This document shows, piece by piece, positions 32,337 through 39,654 of a stretch of 42,381 nt of DNA; the first letter of the stretch is position 1, and each line of letters opens with the position of its first letter. A program made the translations under genes and the position numbers. The stretch spans positions 64,280 to 106,660 of the forward strand of contig CANFXY010000001.1 of NCBI GenBank assembly GCA_947451105.1. Direction: 5' to 3'. The notes under the pieces are model-generated. The model worked only from the letters and a program-made list of their open reading frames with translations, ran no database searches and was not told the origin of the DNA. This stretch comes from Bacteroidota bacterium. GTDB taxonomy: Bacteria; Bacteroidota; Bacteroidia; NS11-12g; UBA955.

Positions 32337-33446
32337 TTACTCGTTAATTAGCTGGAAGCCGATTCCTATTCTGAAAATATTAAGTACATTTTCTTGATCT
32401 TTTATAGCTGGAATCCATTTGCCACTGGTTAACCTTATTACTTTTTCAGCTTCATATTTGAATGCTAGGTCACCTTCAGTGTTGCTCCCTAAATCAAGTA
32501 TAGTGCCCTCACGACTGATGGTGAAGATTACAATGACGTTTAAATCGATGTCTTCTTCTTTTTTTGATTCAGGAAAAATTAAATTGTTATCTATGAAATC
32601 ATAAAATGCAGAATCACCACCTATGAATTTTGCATTGACCATATTTACAGTATCAACCTTTAAATCAGCTTTATTTGTTTTTAGTTCATTCTTTAAAAAT
32701 GCGCCTGCTGTAATTGGTGAAAAAGTGGAATCTATCTTATTGTCTTTATAGTATACACATTTATCAATAGAGGACCTGCCATCAATTACCTTGTAATAAT
32801 AGATACTAGAGGTGTCCATGTTTTTTTTCAAAACAATTGATTTTAACAAATGGCCATCAGAATAGTATGAATAGTTTTTGAATTCATTTTGACAAACTTG
32901 TCTAACATAGCCAATCTGACAATTTCCATAATAGTATTCTTTGCTTTGAGTTATTTTTCCATTTTCGTCAAATTGCAATTCAACACCATGGATTTTACCC
33001 TTAATAAAATATCGACTATGCTTCAGTCTTCCATTTTCAAAATACTCTTTTTCTTCTCCGTCCTTAAAATTTTTGAAATAATTACTTTCTGAAATTAGAT
33101 TTCCAAGGTCATTGTATTTTCTTTCAATTCCGTATTTATGTCCAGCATATAATTCGCCCTCTTTAATGATTTTGCCATTTCCATTGTATTCTATTTCTCT
33201 TCCGCGGATGTTTTGAATGGCATCCATTCGTTTGGGTTTAAATTTTTTAGAATAATATCTGCGGTATTTTATTTTACCCTCACAGGTGTAAAAATCTAAT
33301 CTAATTCCTGAATCAGAAGAAAAAACGAACGCGTAATTGCAATGTGTTTTTCCAGCATATTGGTAGTTTTCGTCAAAGTACAATTTCTTTTGGCCGAAAA
33401 TGTTCGAGCAAGCTGCCAAAGTCATAAATAGTATTAGTTTTTTCAC
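32337..33446 (-). CDS. YwqK-type repeat protein with TonB-C-like domain (GTG start)
   Basis: A 369-residue exported protein. Residues about 60-215 contain several YwqK/MORN-like repeats of the form G-x-x-x-E-Y-F-E-N-G-R-L-K. Residues about 275-367 resemble the C-terminal domain of TonB (FIDNNLIFPESKKEEDIDLNVIVIFTI... then KYEAEKVIRLTSGKWIPAI). There is no membrane anchor of the usual TonB type. Instead the N-terminus is a signal peptide with a possible lipobox (LAAC, Cys13) or a cleavage site after IFGQ. The start is GTG. It ends directly against the E2 gene (stops abut, convergent). Confidence 0.8.
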   Translation of the reverse strand: MKKLILFMTLAACSNIFGQKKLYFDENYQYAGKTHCNYAFVFSSDSGIRLDFYTCEGKIKYRRYYSKKFKPKRMDAIQNIRGREIEYNGNGKIIKEGELYAGHKYGIERKYNDLGNLISESNYFKNFKDGEEKEYFENGRLKHSRYFIKGKIHGVELQFDENGKITQSKEYYYGNCQIGYVRQVCQNEFKNYSYYSDGHLLKSIVLKKNMDTSSIYYYKVIDGRSSIDKCVYYKDNKIDSTFSPITAGAFLKNELKTNKADLKVDTVNMVNAKFIGGDSAFYDFIDNNLIFPESKKEEDIDLNVIVIFTISREGTILDLGSNTEGDLAFKYEAEKVIRLTSGKWIPAIKDQENVLNIFRIGIGFQLINE

Positions 33447-33532
33447 GGTGCAATTTTAAAATTTTATTTTCAATAATAGAATATGAAAACCAGCATATAT
33501 TTTTTTGTATTTCAAAAAATTGACATAGATCA

Positions 33533-33563
33533 TTGATTTTCATTTCTAAAATGATTAATTTTG
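33533..33563 (+). promoter_or_regulatory. Promoter of the cytochrome-YceI operon (TTG-N20-TAATTTTG)
   Basis: TTG at 33533-33535 and TAATTTTG at 33556-33563, spaced by 20 bp, match the Bacteroidota consensus. The expected leader is about 6 nt. Confidence 0.8.
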
Positions 33564-33573
33564 AACTTTATAT

Positions 33574-34257
33574 ATGTTAAAACGAATATTTGTATTTCTA
33601 TTGATCGTAGCTTCCTCTGCTGCTTTCATTGGTTGCGAACACCAACCCAAAGTTAAACTTGGAACTGGTAATAACAATACACCAATTGATTCGACTAAGA
33701 ATGGAACCAACTGCAGCCCTGATACTGTCTATTTTGTCAATGAAATATTGCCAATGATAACCTCAAATTGTGCTCAAGCAGGTTGCCATGACAACATTAC
33801 CCAAGCAGAAGGCGTTATTTTGGATTCTTACAACAACATCATGAGGGAAGTTCGCTCAGGCAATGCCAATTTTAGCAGTTTGTACAGAGAAATTGCGAAT
33901 GGCAATATGCCGCCAGCTGGCTCAATGACCCAAGAACAAATGGATAAAATCAAAAAATGGATTAATCAAGGTGCAAAAAACAACTACTGCAACTCTGGTT
34001 GCGATACAACTTTGTTTACTTTTTCTGGTCCTATTACCAAAATAATTAATACCAATTGTATTGCTTGTCATCAATCAGGTACTGTCTTATTAAATTCATA
34101 CGCATCTGTTAAAGCCTTGGTAGACAATGGCCGTTTCTCAGGTGCGATAAAACACCAATCTGGTTTCCAACCCATGCCAAGCCCATATATTACCTTATCG
34201 GATTGCGACATGAAGAAAATTGCAAAATGGATTAATGCGGGAGCTCAAAACAATTAA
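33574..34257 (+). CDS. Di-heme c-type cytochrome lipoprotein
   Basis: A 227-residue protein with a lipoprotein signal (FIGC, Cys21). Two cytochrome-like domains follow. The first has the unusual heme motif CAQAGCH (C66, C71, H72; four residues between the cysteines) and a likely axial Met112 in NMPPAG. The second has a canonical CIACH (C162, C165, H166) and Met201 in QPMPSP. Each domain ends in the repeated pattern KKxWIxxGAxNN. It is probably an electron carrier anchored in the periplasm or at the surface. First gene of a five-gene unit, 7 bp before the next cytochrome gene. Confidence 0.85.
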   Translation: MLKRIFVFLLIVASSAAFIGCEHQPKVKLGTGNNNTPIDSTKNGTNCSPDTVYFVNEILPMITSNCAQAGCHDNITQAEGVILDSYNNIMREVRSGNANFSSLYREIANGNMPPAGSMTQEQMDKIKKWINQGAKNNYCNSGCDTTLFTFSGPITKIINTNCIACHQSGTVLLNSYASVKALVDNGRFSGAIKHQSGFQPMPSPYITLSDCDMKKIAKWINAGAQNN

Positions 34258-34264
34258 TTCAAAT

Positions 34265-34636
34265 ATGAAAGGGTTCCTAATTTTTTCAATTCTTGTACTC
34301 GGAATTTCTTTGAATTCTTGTTACTACGATAGGGCTGATAAATTGTATCCAAGCACAACTTGTGATACGGCCAAAATGAATTTTACCAACAACATTAAGC
34401 CAATTTTAACAAACAATTGTTTAAACCAAGGTTGTCACACCACAGCCAATCCAAATGCATCTATTGTCTTGGATGCCTACTCAGGAACACAAGCGACAAT
34501 TGCTGGAGATAAATTAATAAACGCATTGAAATATCTTGCCGGTGGAAGTAAAAACATGCCACCTGCTGGAAAAATATCCGATTGTGATATTTCTAAAGTT
34601 GAGGCCTGGATTAAGCGTGGAGCACCTGAAAATTAA
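34265..34636 (+). CDS. Mono-heme c-type cytochrome lipoprotein
   Basis: A 123-residue paralogue of the first domain of the preceding protein. The lipobox is LNSC with Cys19, the heme motif CLNQGCH (C52, C57, H58) again has four residues between the cysteines, and Met98 lies in KNMPPAGK. It ends EAWIKRGAPEN like its neighbour. The ATG at 34265 is chosen because it starts a proper signal peptide; an in-frame upstream ATG at 34220 lies within the previous gene. Confidence 0.85.
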   Translation: MKGFLIFSILVLGISLNSCYYDRADKLYPSTTCDTAKMNFTNNIKPILTNNCLNQGCHTTANPNASIVLDAYSGTQATIAGDKLINALKYLAGGSKNMPPAGKISDCDISKVEAWIKRGAPEN

Positions 34637-34651
34637 TAAAATTAAATTTAT

Positions 34652-35071
34652 ATGAAAAAAATTATCATCTGGTTATTAGCCATAGGCTTAATATCCGGAA
34701 TAGCTGTTTACTTTTTTGTGTTCTATTATGGCGCAAAACATGAAGACCCTCTAAAATCAGAACAAATGGTGTCTGTTGATGCCAAAGATTTATTCTCTCA
34801 ATATGAATTGAATGAAGTTAGTGCCAATAAATTATACTTAGGAAAAGTAATAAAGGTAAGCGGCGATATCTCAGATATTCAATTGGATAAAAACCGCTAC
34901 ACCATAAGCTATGCGACAAACGGCGTTATGGGTACTGTCCTGTGTGAGATGGATACCCTCGAAAATCCTAAGGTCAAATCACTCATCATTGGCAGTAAAG
35001 TTGTAATTGCAGGTTTTTGTAATGGCATTAACATGGATGTGTATTTAGACCGTTGCAAATTGGCAGAATAA
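34652..35071 (+). CDS. OB-fold (tRNA_anti-like) membrane-anchored protein
   Basis: A 139-residue protein with one N-terminal helix (about 4-26) and then a small all-beta domain. Residues 48-139 (SANKLYLGKVIKVSGDISDI... VVIAGFCNGINMDVYLDRCKL) match the tRNA_anti-like OB-fold family common in Bacteroidota. The ligand is unknown; despite the family name there is no reason to think it binds tRNA in the periplasm. Third gene of the cytochrome-YceI unit, 15 bp after its neighbour. Confidence 0.8.
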   Translation: MKKIIIWLLAIGLISGIAVYFFVFYYGAKHEDPLKSEQMVSVDAKDLFSQYELNEVSANKLYLGKVIKVSGDISDIQLDKNRYTISYATNGVMGTVLCEMDTLENPKVKSLIIGSKVVIAGFCNGINMDVYLDRCKLAE

Positions 35072-35103
35072 TTGTAATACGTAAATAATAATCAGATCAT
35101 AAT

Positions 35104-35649
35104 ATGAAAAACTTTGTTTTAATCGCCGCCCTTTTATTGGGTTCATTTGCTGCAAATGCCCAACTATATTTCACAAAAACTGGAACCATCAAATTTGATT
35201 CCCATACCTCACTTGAAGATATTAAGGCTGAAAATAGAAAAGTTGTCAGCATGCTTAACAGCACAACAGGTGCATTGGAGTTTTCTCTGCTCATGAAAGG
35301 CTTTGATTTCACCAACCAGTTGATGGAAGATCACTTTAACGAAAGCTATGCGGAAAGCGACAAATACCCTAAGGCAAGTTTCAAAGGAACTGTTGCCGAT
35401 ATCAGTAAAGTTGATTTCACCAAAGACGGTACTTATAAAGTAAATTATTCGGGTAAATTAACCATTAAAAATGTGACCAAAGATGTTACAGGAACGGCTA
35501 CCATCGTAATTAAAGGGGGTAAAGTAACAGCAACGTCTGCTTTGAAAGTTAAACCAAAAGACTACAACATTGTAATACCAGCAACTGCTGGAGCTAAAAT
35601 AGCAGAAGAAATTACCGTTGACATTATAATGGACTACACCAAAAAATGA
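35104..35649 (+). CDS. YceI family periplasmic protein
   Basis: A 181-residue protein with a signal peptide ending at ANAQ (residue 20). The YceI beta-barrel, which binds polyisoprenoids or amphiphiles in characterised members, spans 22-180: KTGTIKFDSHTSLEDI, FSLLMKGFDFTNQLMEDHFNE, YPKASFKG and the C-terminal repeat of strands. It sits between the OB-fold gene and the barrel gene and overlaps the latter by 4 bp (ATGA), indicating translational coupling. Confidence 0.92.
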   Translation: MKNFVLIAALLLGSFAANAQLYFTKTGTIKFDSHTSLEDIKAENRKVVSMLNSTTGALEFSLLMKGFDFTNQLMEDHFNESYAESDKYPKASFKGTVADISKVDFTKDGTYKVNYSGKLTIKNVTKDVTGTATIVIKGGKVTATSALKVKPKDYNIVIPATAGAKIAEEITVDIIMDYTKK

Positions 35650-36593
35650 GAAAGATTTTATTTGCAATTTTAAGTTTGTCTTTTGGTAATATTTATGCCC
35701 AAATTGACACATCTAAAAAAATAGAAACAGTTCCTACCGTTATCTCTGATACACCAGGTTTTGTTGCCGATACCAGCAGTATGTTGGATGGACTAATGGA
35801 CATTGATTTAGGTCCTGATTTTGAAACCAACGTGTTTAAAGGTACCAGGGTAATTAATTCCCAAAGTACTGAAATGATAGGAAAGCAAAATTTGGATTTT
35901 AGAATTTGCCACCGTTTTGGTGAAGTAAATCAAGGCGGATACCAATTGTGGGGACTAGACCAAGCCTTCCAAAGAATGAGTTTCACCTATGGTATTTCAG
36001 ATTTATTAAACGTGGAAATTGGCAGGAGCAATGTTGGGAAAATATACGATGGAAGCATTAAATGGAAAATCATGCGACAAGCAAAAGGCGATAAGAAAAG
36101 ACCTGTTAGCATTGCCTTGTATTCAAATATTGCTTTGCAAACAGAAAAGAATACCAATGCTCAAATTGATCCGTACTACTACACCCACAGATTGTATTAT
36201 GCCCATCAATTGTTGGTTTCTAAGAAAGTGAATAAAAATTTCTCTTTCCAAATCATGCCAACATTGGTGCACAGAAATTTAATTGATTCCCAAAAATTCA
36301 AAAACGATGTATTCAGTATTGGCTTTGGCGGTAGAAATAAAATTACCAGAAAAACAGCCTTAACCTATGAATACTTTTATGTGTTCCCAAATCAAATAAA
36401 ATCTACCTACCACAATTCTCTGTCTATTGGTTTTGATATTGAAACCGGTGGCCACGTTTTTCAATTGCATTTTACCAATTCAAGATTCATGAATGAAAAA
36501 GGTTTTGTTGCCGAAAATACTGGCGATTGGTTGAAAGGTGGAGTTCACTTTGGATTTAATATTTCAAGAGTATTCTACATCGGAAGAGGTTAA
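35646..36593 (+). CDS. DUF5777 family outer-membrane beta-barrel protein
   Basis: A 315-residue protein with a signal peptide ending at IYAQ (about residue 19). The family pattern is visible: FETNVFKGTRVINSQSTEM, DFRICHRFGEVNQGG, LWGLDQAFQRMSFTYGISD and a C-terminal run of amphipathic strands. It probably forms a small outer-membrane barrel. Its position last in the unit with cytochromes and YceI is a recurring arrangement in Bacteroidota, suggesting that the barrel and the cytochromes work together at the outer membrane. This is inference. Confidence 0.85.
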   Translation: MRKILFAILSLSFGNIYAQIDTSKKIETVPTVISDTPGFVADTSSMLDGLMDIDLGPDFETNVFKGTRVINSQSTEMIGKQNLDFRICHRFGEVNQGGYQLWGLDQAFQRMSFTYGISDLLNVEIGRSNVGKIYDGSIKWKIMRQAKGDKKRPVSIALYSNIALQTEKNTNAQIDPYYYTHRLYYAHQLLVSKKVNKNFSFQIMPTLVHRNLIDSQKFKNDVFSIGFGGRNKITRKTALTYEYFYVFPNQIKSTYHNSLSIGFDIETGGHVFQLHFTNSRFMNEKGFVAENTGDWLKGGVHFGFNISRVFYIGRG

Positions 36594-36615
36594 TTAAACG
36601 CTTCAAAAATATCTT

Positions 36616-36645
36616 AAGGCTGAATGGAAACATTCTGCCTTTTTT
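36616..36645 (+). terminator. Terminator of the cytochrome-YceI operon
   Basis: AAGGC-T-GAATG / CATTC-T-GCCTT around a GAAA tetraloop, followed by a T run. Confidence 0.9.
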
Positions 36646-36718
36646 GTTGTATGTGTTCTAAAAAATACAATTATTTTGACCTGTTTACAACTCAAAAATA
36701 ATCAAGTGCTATCTGTTG

Positions 36719-36726
36719 TATCTTTG
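36719..36726 (+). promoter_or_regulatory. -7 box (TATCTTTG) of the OmpA-like lipoprotein gene
   Basis: The same 8-mer as before rnpB. It precedes the ATG at 36749 by 22 bp and overlaps the upstream TTG alternative at 36728. Confidence 0.65.
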
Positions 36727-36748
36727 ATTGGTTATAAATAAATCGAAA

Positions 36749-37744
36749 ATGAAACATTCTTTTAAAATATTTGCAGCCGCATGCTTAATTGTGGCTTGCG
36801 TTCCGCAAAGGAAGTTAGATGAGCTTCAGGCAAAATATGATGTTTGTCAAAAGTCAAATTCAGAATGCAGCACGCAACTATCCACAGCCAATAGCAGTTT
36901 ACTTAATTGCAATGACAACAATGCGGTACTAAAAACAAGAATGCTTGGCTTACAAGCAGACTCATTAGAATGCTTCACCGCGCTTGAAAGAACAAAGAAG
37001 TTGTATGAGCAATCAGAGGAAACAGCGCAAAAAATAATTGAAAACAACCGTTACGAAAATGGCCGTTTAACCACCGACTTAAATGCAAAAAATGAAGCAT
37101 TGAAAAACAAAGAAAGGGAGTTAAATGAAAAGGAAGCTTCTTTGATGATGTCTCAAAATAAAAACCGCGACTTATCTGCTAGCTTAGCTGCTGCTCAAAG
37201 CGATTTGAAAATCAGAGAAAAAAGAGTGGCGGAATTGGAAGCCATTTTAAAAGCAAAAGACAGTGCAGTGTTAGCACTCAAGGCAAGCATTCAAAAAGCT
37301 TTATTGGGTTTCCAAAACCAAGGCTTGACTGTTGAGGTGCGCAATGGTAAAGTATATGTAAGTATGGAAGAAAAGTTGTTGTTTAAATCTGGTAGCATAG
37401 CTGTTGACCCTAAAGGTGAACAAGCACTATTGGCGTTGGCTAAAGCGTTAAATTTAAACAATGATGTAAGTATATTGGTTGAAGGCCACACAGACAATGT
37501 GCCCATGAAATCACCAACCATTAAAGATAATCTTGATCTAAGTGTATTGCGCGCTACTTCTATCGCACGTATCTTAACCACCGTTGGTGCTGTTGATCCA
37601 AGACGTGTTACCTCTGCTGGTCGCGGCGAAGCATTCCCCATAGATCCAGCCAATACCCCTGAGGCTAGGGCGAAAAATAGAAGAACTGAAATTATTTTGA
37701 CCCCTAAATTGGACGAATTGTTGTCTATCTTAAGCTCTCAATAA
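36749..37744 (+). CDS. OmpA-like peptidoglycan-binding lipoprotein
   Basis: A 331-residue lipoprotein (lipobox IVAC, Cys17). Residues about 20-195 are a long heptad-rich, Lys/Glu/Ala-rich coiled coil. Residues about 200-325 are an OmpA C-terminal domain with the peptidoglycan-binding signature LVEGHTDNVPM and RATSIARIL ... RRVTSAGRGE ... NRRTEIILTP. It should tether the outer membrane to the cell wall. I use the ATG at 36749, which gives a proper lipoprotein signal; a TTG at 36728 would add 7 residues and lies directly on the promoter. Confidence 0.92.
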   Translation: MKHSFKIFAAACLIVACVPQRKLDELQAKYDVCQKSNSECSTQLSTANSSLLNCNDNNAVLKTRMLGLQADSLECFTALERTKKLYEQSEETAQKIIENNRYENGRLTTDLNAKNEALKNKERELNEKEASLMMSQNKNRDLSASLAAAQSDLKIREKRVAELEAILKAKDSAVLALKASIQKALLGFQNQGLTVEVRNGKVYVSMEEKLLFKSGSIAVDPKGEQALLALAKALNLNNDVSILVEGHTDNVPMKSPTIKDNLDLSVLRATSIARILTTVGAVDPRRVTSAGRGEAFPIDPANTPEARAKNRRTEIILTPKLDELLSILSSQ

Positions 37745-37761
37745 TCAATAAAATATAAATT

Positions 37762-37799
37762 AAAGGCAGGTTTTATCGAAAGGTAACTCCTGCTTTTTT
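37762..37799 (+). terminator. Probable terminator of the OmpA-like gene
   Basis: AAAGGCAGG (37762-37770) pairs with CCTGCTTT (37789 on) with one bulged base, followed by a T run; the loop is long (18 nt). It ends 7 bp before the rlmH start. Confidence 0.7.
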
Positions 37800-37805
37800 A
37801 TTCGT

Positions 37806-38273
37806 ATGCTGCAGATAAGTATAGTTAGTATTGGTAAAACCAATGAGGCCTATGTTAAAGATGGGCTTGATAAATACGTTAAACTGTTGGGTAAGTATGC
37901 CAAGTTGGATTGGAAAGAATTGCCCGATGTGAAGAATGGCAACAAGCTTCCGCCCAATAAACTCAAAGAAGCCGAAGCCGAATTGCTTTTAACCCATATT
38001 CCAGATAAATCGTTTGTGTTTTTTTTGGATGAAACGGGCAAGACTTTTAATTCCATAAAATTTGCTGAGCATTTTCAAAAAAAGAGCACTGAATATTCGA
38101 AAATTGTTTTTGTTATTGGAGGTTCATATGGACTTGACGAAAGCATTAAACAAAAAGGGGAGGCCATTTCATTGTCTGCAATGACCTTTAACCACCAAAT
38201 GGTCCGTGTAATATTGGCTGAGCAACTATTCCGTTGTTTTACCATTATTCATGGTACGGGTTACCACCATTGA
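37806..38273 (+). CDS. rlmH: 23S rRNA (pseudouridine1915-N3)-methyltransferase RlmH
   Basis: SPOUT-class methyltransferase acting on pseudouridine 1915 in helix 69 of 23S rRNA on assembled 70S ribosomes. The 155 residues match the family exactly in length. Family blocks are LDETGKTFNSIKFAEH, the SAM knot FVIGGSYGLDESI, the LSAMTFNHQMVRVILAEQLFR helix region and the C-terminal GYHH. It converges on the GldM-like gene with 4 bp between the stop codons. Confidence 0.96.
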   Translation: MLQISIVSIGKTNEAYVKDGLDKYVKLLGKYAKLDWKELPDVKNGNKLPPNKLKEAEAELLLTHIPDKSFVFFLDETGKTFNSIKFAEHFQKKSTEYSKIVFVIGGSYGLDESIKQKGEAISLSAMTFNHQMVRVILAEQLFRCFTIIHGTGYHH

Positions 38274-38277
38274 TAAA

Positions 38278-39618
38278 TCAGCGTTTAACAGGATAGCCGT
38301 TTCTAAAAACAATTCTTTTTTCAACTTTTCCTTCTTTATTGTAGGAAACGGCAGTTCCATCTAATACGATTAGATAAAATTGCTCGGTCTCTTGATTTGA
38401 AAATGATTGCTCAGTCTTGAACAAATGTTGCTTATAGCGCAAGCTGTCATCGATGAGCACGTAATCAAATGATTGTTTCAATTTGCCAGTGTGATGGTAG
38501 ATCTTCCATTGGCCTTTGGGGTAATAATTGCCTTCAATGTTGATTCTGTATTCTGCAAAATCTGAATCTTTATTGGGATTTACAGATGCAGGGTAGTGTT
38601 TTTCATAATTGAATGTTTCATGTGGTTTTTTAAAGGCAATTTCACCTGTTTGAAAAGCTTTCCCGTTTTTATAATACGAAGTGAATTGGAATATTTGGTT
38701 TGGCAAACAATCTATGCGGTATTCCAATTGAGAGTCTGAATAAATTTCTGTGTACAACAACTTTCCATAATGAAAACTGTCTTTTTGTTTAAGGAAAAAA
38801 CTGTTCAAATGATAACTAAACTCTTCGGTCTTCCATACCCCATGCCTTGATGCTGCATTAGGAAAACTGTCTTCTTGGTTGGCTGTTTCAGGATACAAAA
38901 AGGGAAAAATTTGGTCATTATTAAATACCATGCCTTCAATTTTGAAAAGTCCTTCGCTTTTTTGAGCAACATTAAATGTAATTGGTTTTTGTTCAAAAGT
39001 TGAATGGCCATTGGATATCTTGATGCGGTCAATTACAATAATATCACCTACCATAGAATGTTTGATCATATTGCGAACGGTTTCATTGATTTGCGATCCA
39101 TTGCAAGTTACGAGTTCAAAAAAGCCCCTCTTTGGTATGTGAAGAAATTGATATTGAACGATTTTATAGTTTAAAATATCTTGGATGATTGCATCATTCT
39201 GATAAACTAATTCCTTTTGATTGAGAATTTCTTCTTTGGTGTAAAATCCATTGTTAATAAGACTTCCAAACTTTACTTCACCTTTAGGAACAAATCTAAT
39301 TTTATAAGACTTGCTGGATACCAACTTAGTTTTATCCTTTGATTGAACGGAAACATTAATCAAACAACTACTGCTGTCTTTTTGCGGTAATACTTTCGCA
39401 ATGTATCTGCCATCCGCTATCTTTTGAATGTAATTTCCCTTTCCAGTAATACTGACAATTAAGTCTTGGCTTTTAATGCCTTCAACAGCAATTGAAATGG
39501 GGTTGTCCAATCCAACATACAATACCTGGTGAAAGTCCAATGAAACGACCGCATTTTGCGCGCTCAAAGACTTGCTTAAAGTAAAAAGCAGGAGATAAAA
39601 TAAGAATCTTAACTTCAT
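38278..39618 (-). CDS. GldM C-terminal-domain-like exported protein
   Basis: A 446-residue protein with a signal peptide ending at LSAQ (about residue 21). Residues about 22-235 resemble the two C-terminal periplasmic domains of the type IX secretion protein GldM: VLYVGLDNPISIAVEG, then YKIRFVPKGEVKFGSLINNGF, then MVGDIIVIDRIKI. The N-terminal membrane helix and helical bundle of GldM are absent. The remaining 210 residues include YwqK-like repeats (KGQWKIYHHTGKL, GTAVSYNKEGKVEKR). The ATG at 39618 is preferred because the upstream in-frame ATG at 39639 would put the -7 box inside the gene. Confidence 0.78.
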   Translation of the reverse strand: MKLRFLFYLLLFTLSKSLSAQNAVVSLDFHQVLYVGLDNPISIAVEGIKSQDLIVSITGKGNYIQKIADGRYIAKVLPQKDSSSCLINVSVQSKDKTKLVSSKSYKIRFVPKGEVKFGSLINNGFYTKEEILNQKELVYQNDAIIQDILNYKIVQYQFLHIPKRGFFELVTCNGSQINETVRNMIKHSMVGDIIVIDRIKISNGHSTFEQKPITFNVAQKSEGLFKIEGMVFNNDQIFPFLYPETANQEDSFPNAASRHGVWKTEEFSYHLNSFFLKQKDSFHYGKLLYTEIYSDSQLEYRIDCLPNQIFQFTSYYKNGKAFQTGEIAFKKPHETFNYEKHYPASVNPNKDSDFAEYRINIEGNYYPKGQWKIYHHTGKLKQSFDYVLIDDSLRYKQHLFKTEQSFSNQETEQFYLIVLDGTAVSYNKEGKVEKRIVFRNGYPVKR

Positions 39619-39623
39619 TGTTT

Positions 39624-39631
39624 CAAAGTTA
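39624..39631 (-). promoter_or_regulatory. -7 box (TAACTTTG) of the GldM-like gene
   Basis: Perfect minus-strand TAnnTTTG, 5 bp before the chosen ATG; predicts an almost leaderless mRNA. Confidence 0.6.
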
Positions 39632-39654
39632 CAAAACAATGAGAAATTAAACGA

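Noticed and set aside
34220-34264. Upstream ATG for the mono-heme cytochrome
   Set aside because: It is inside the preceding gene and would bury the lipoprotein signal peptide 15 residues into the chain.
36728-36748. TTG start for the OmpA-like lipoprotein
   Set aside because: It adds 7 residues in front of a complete lipoprotein signal and lies 2 bp from the -7 box.
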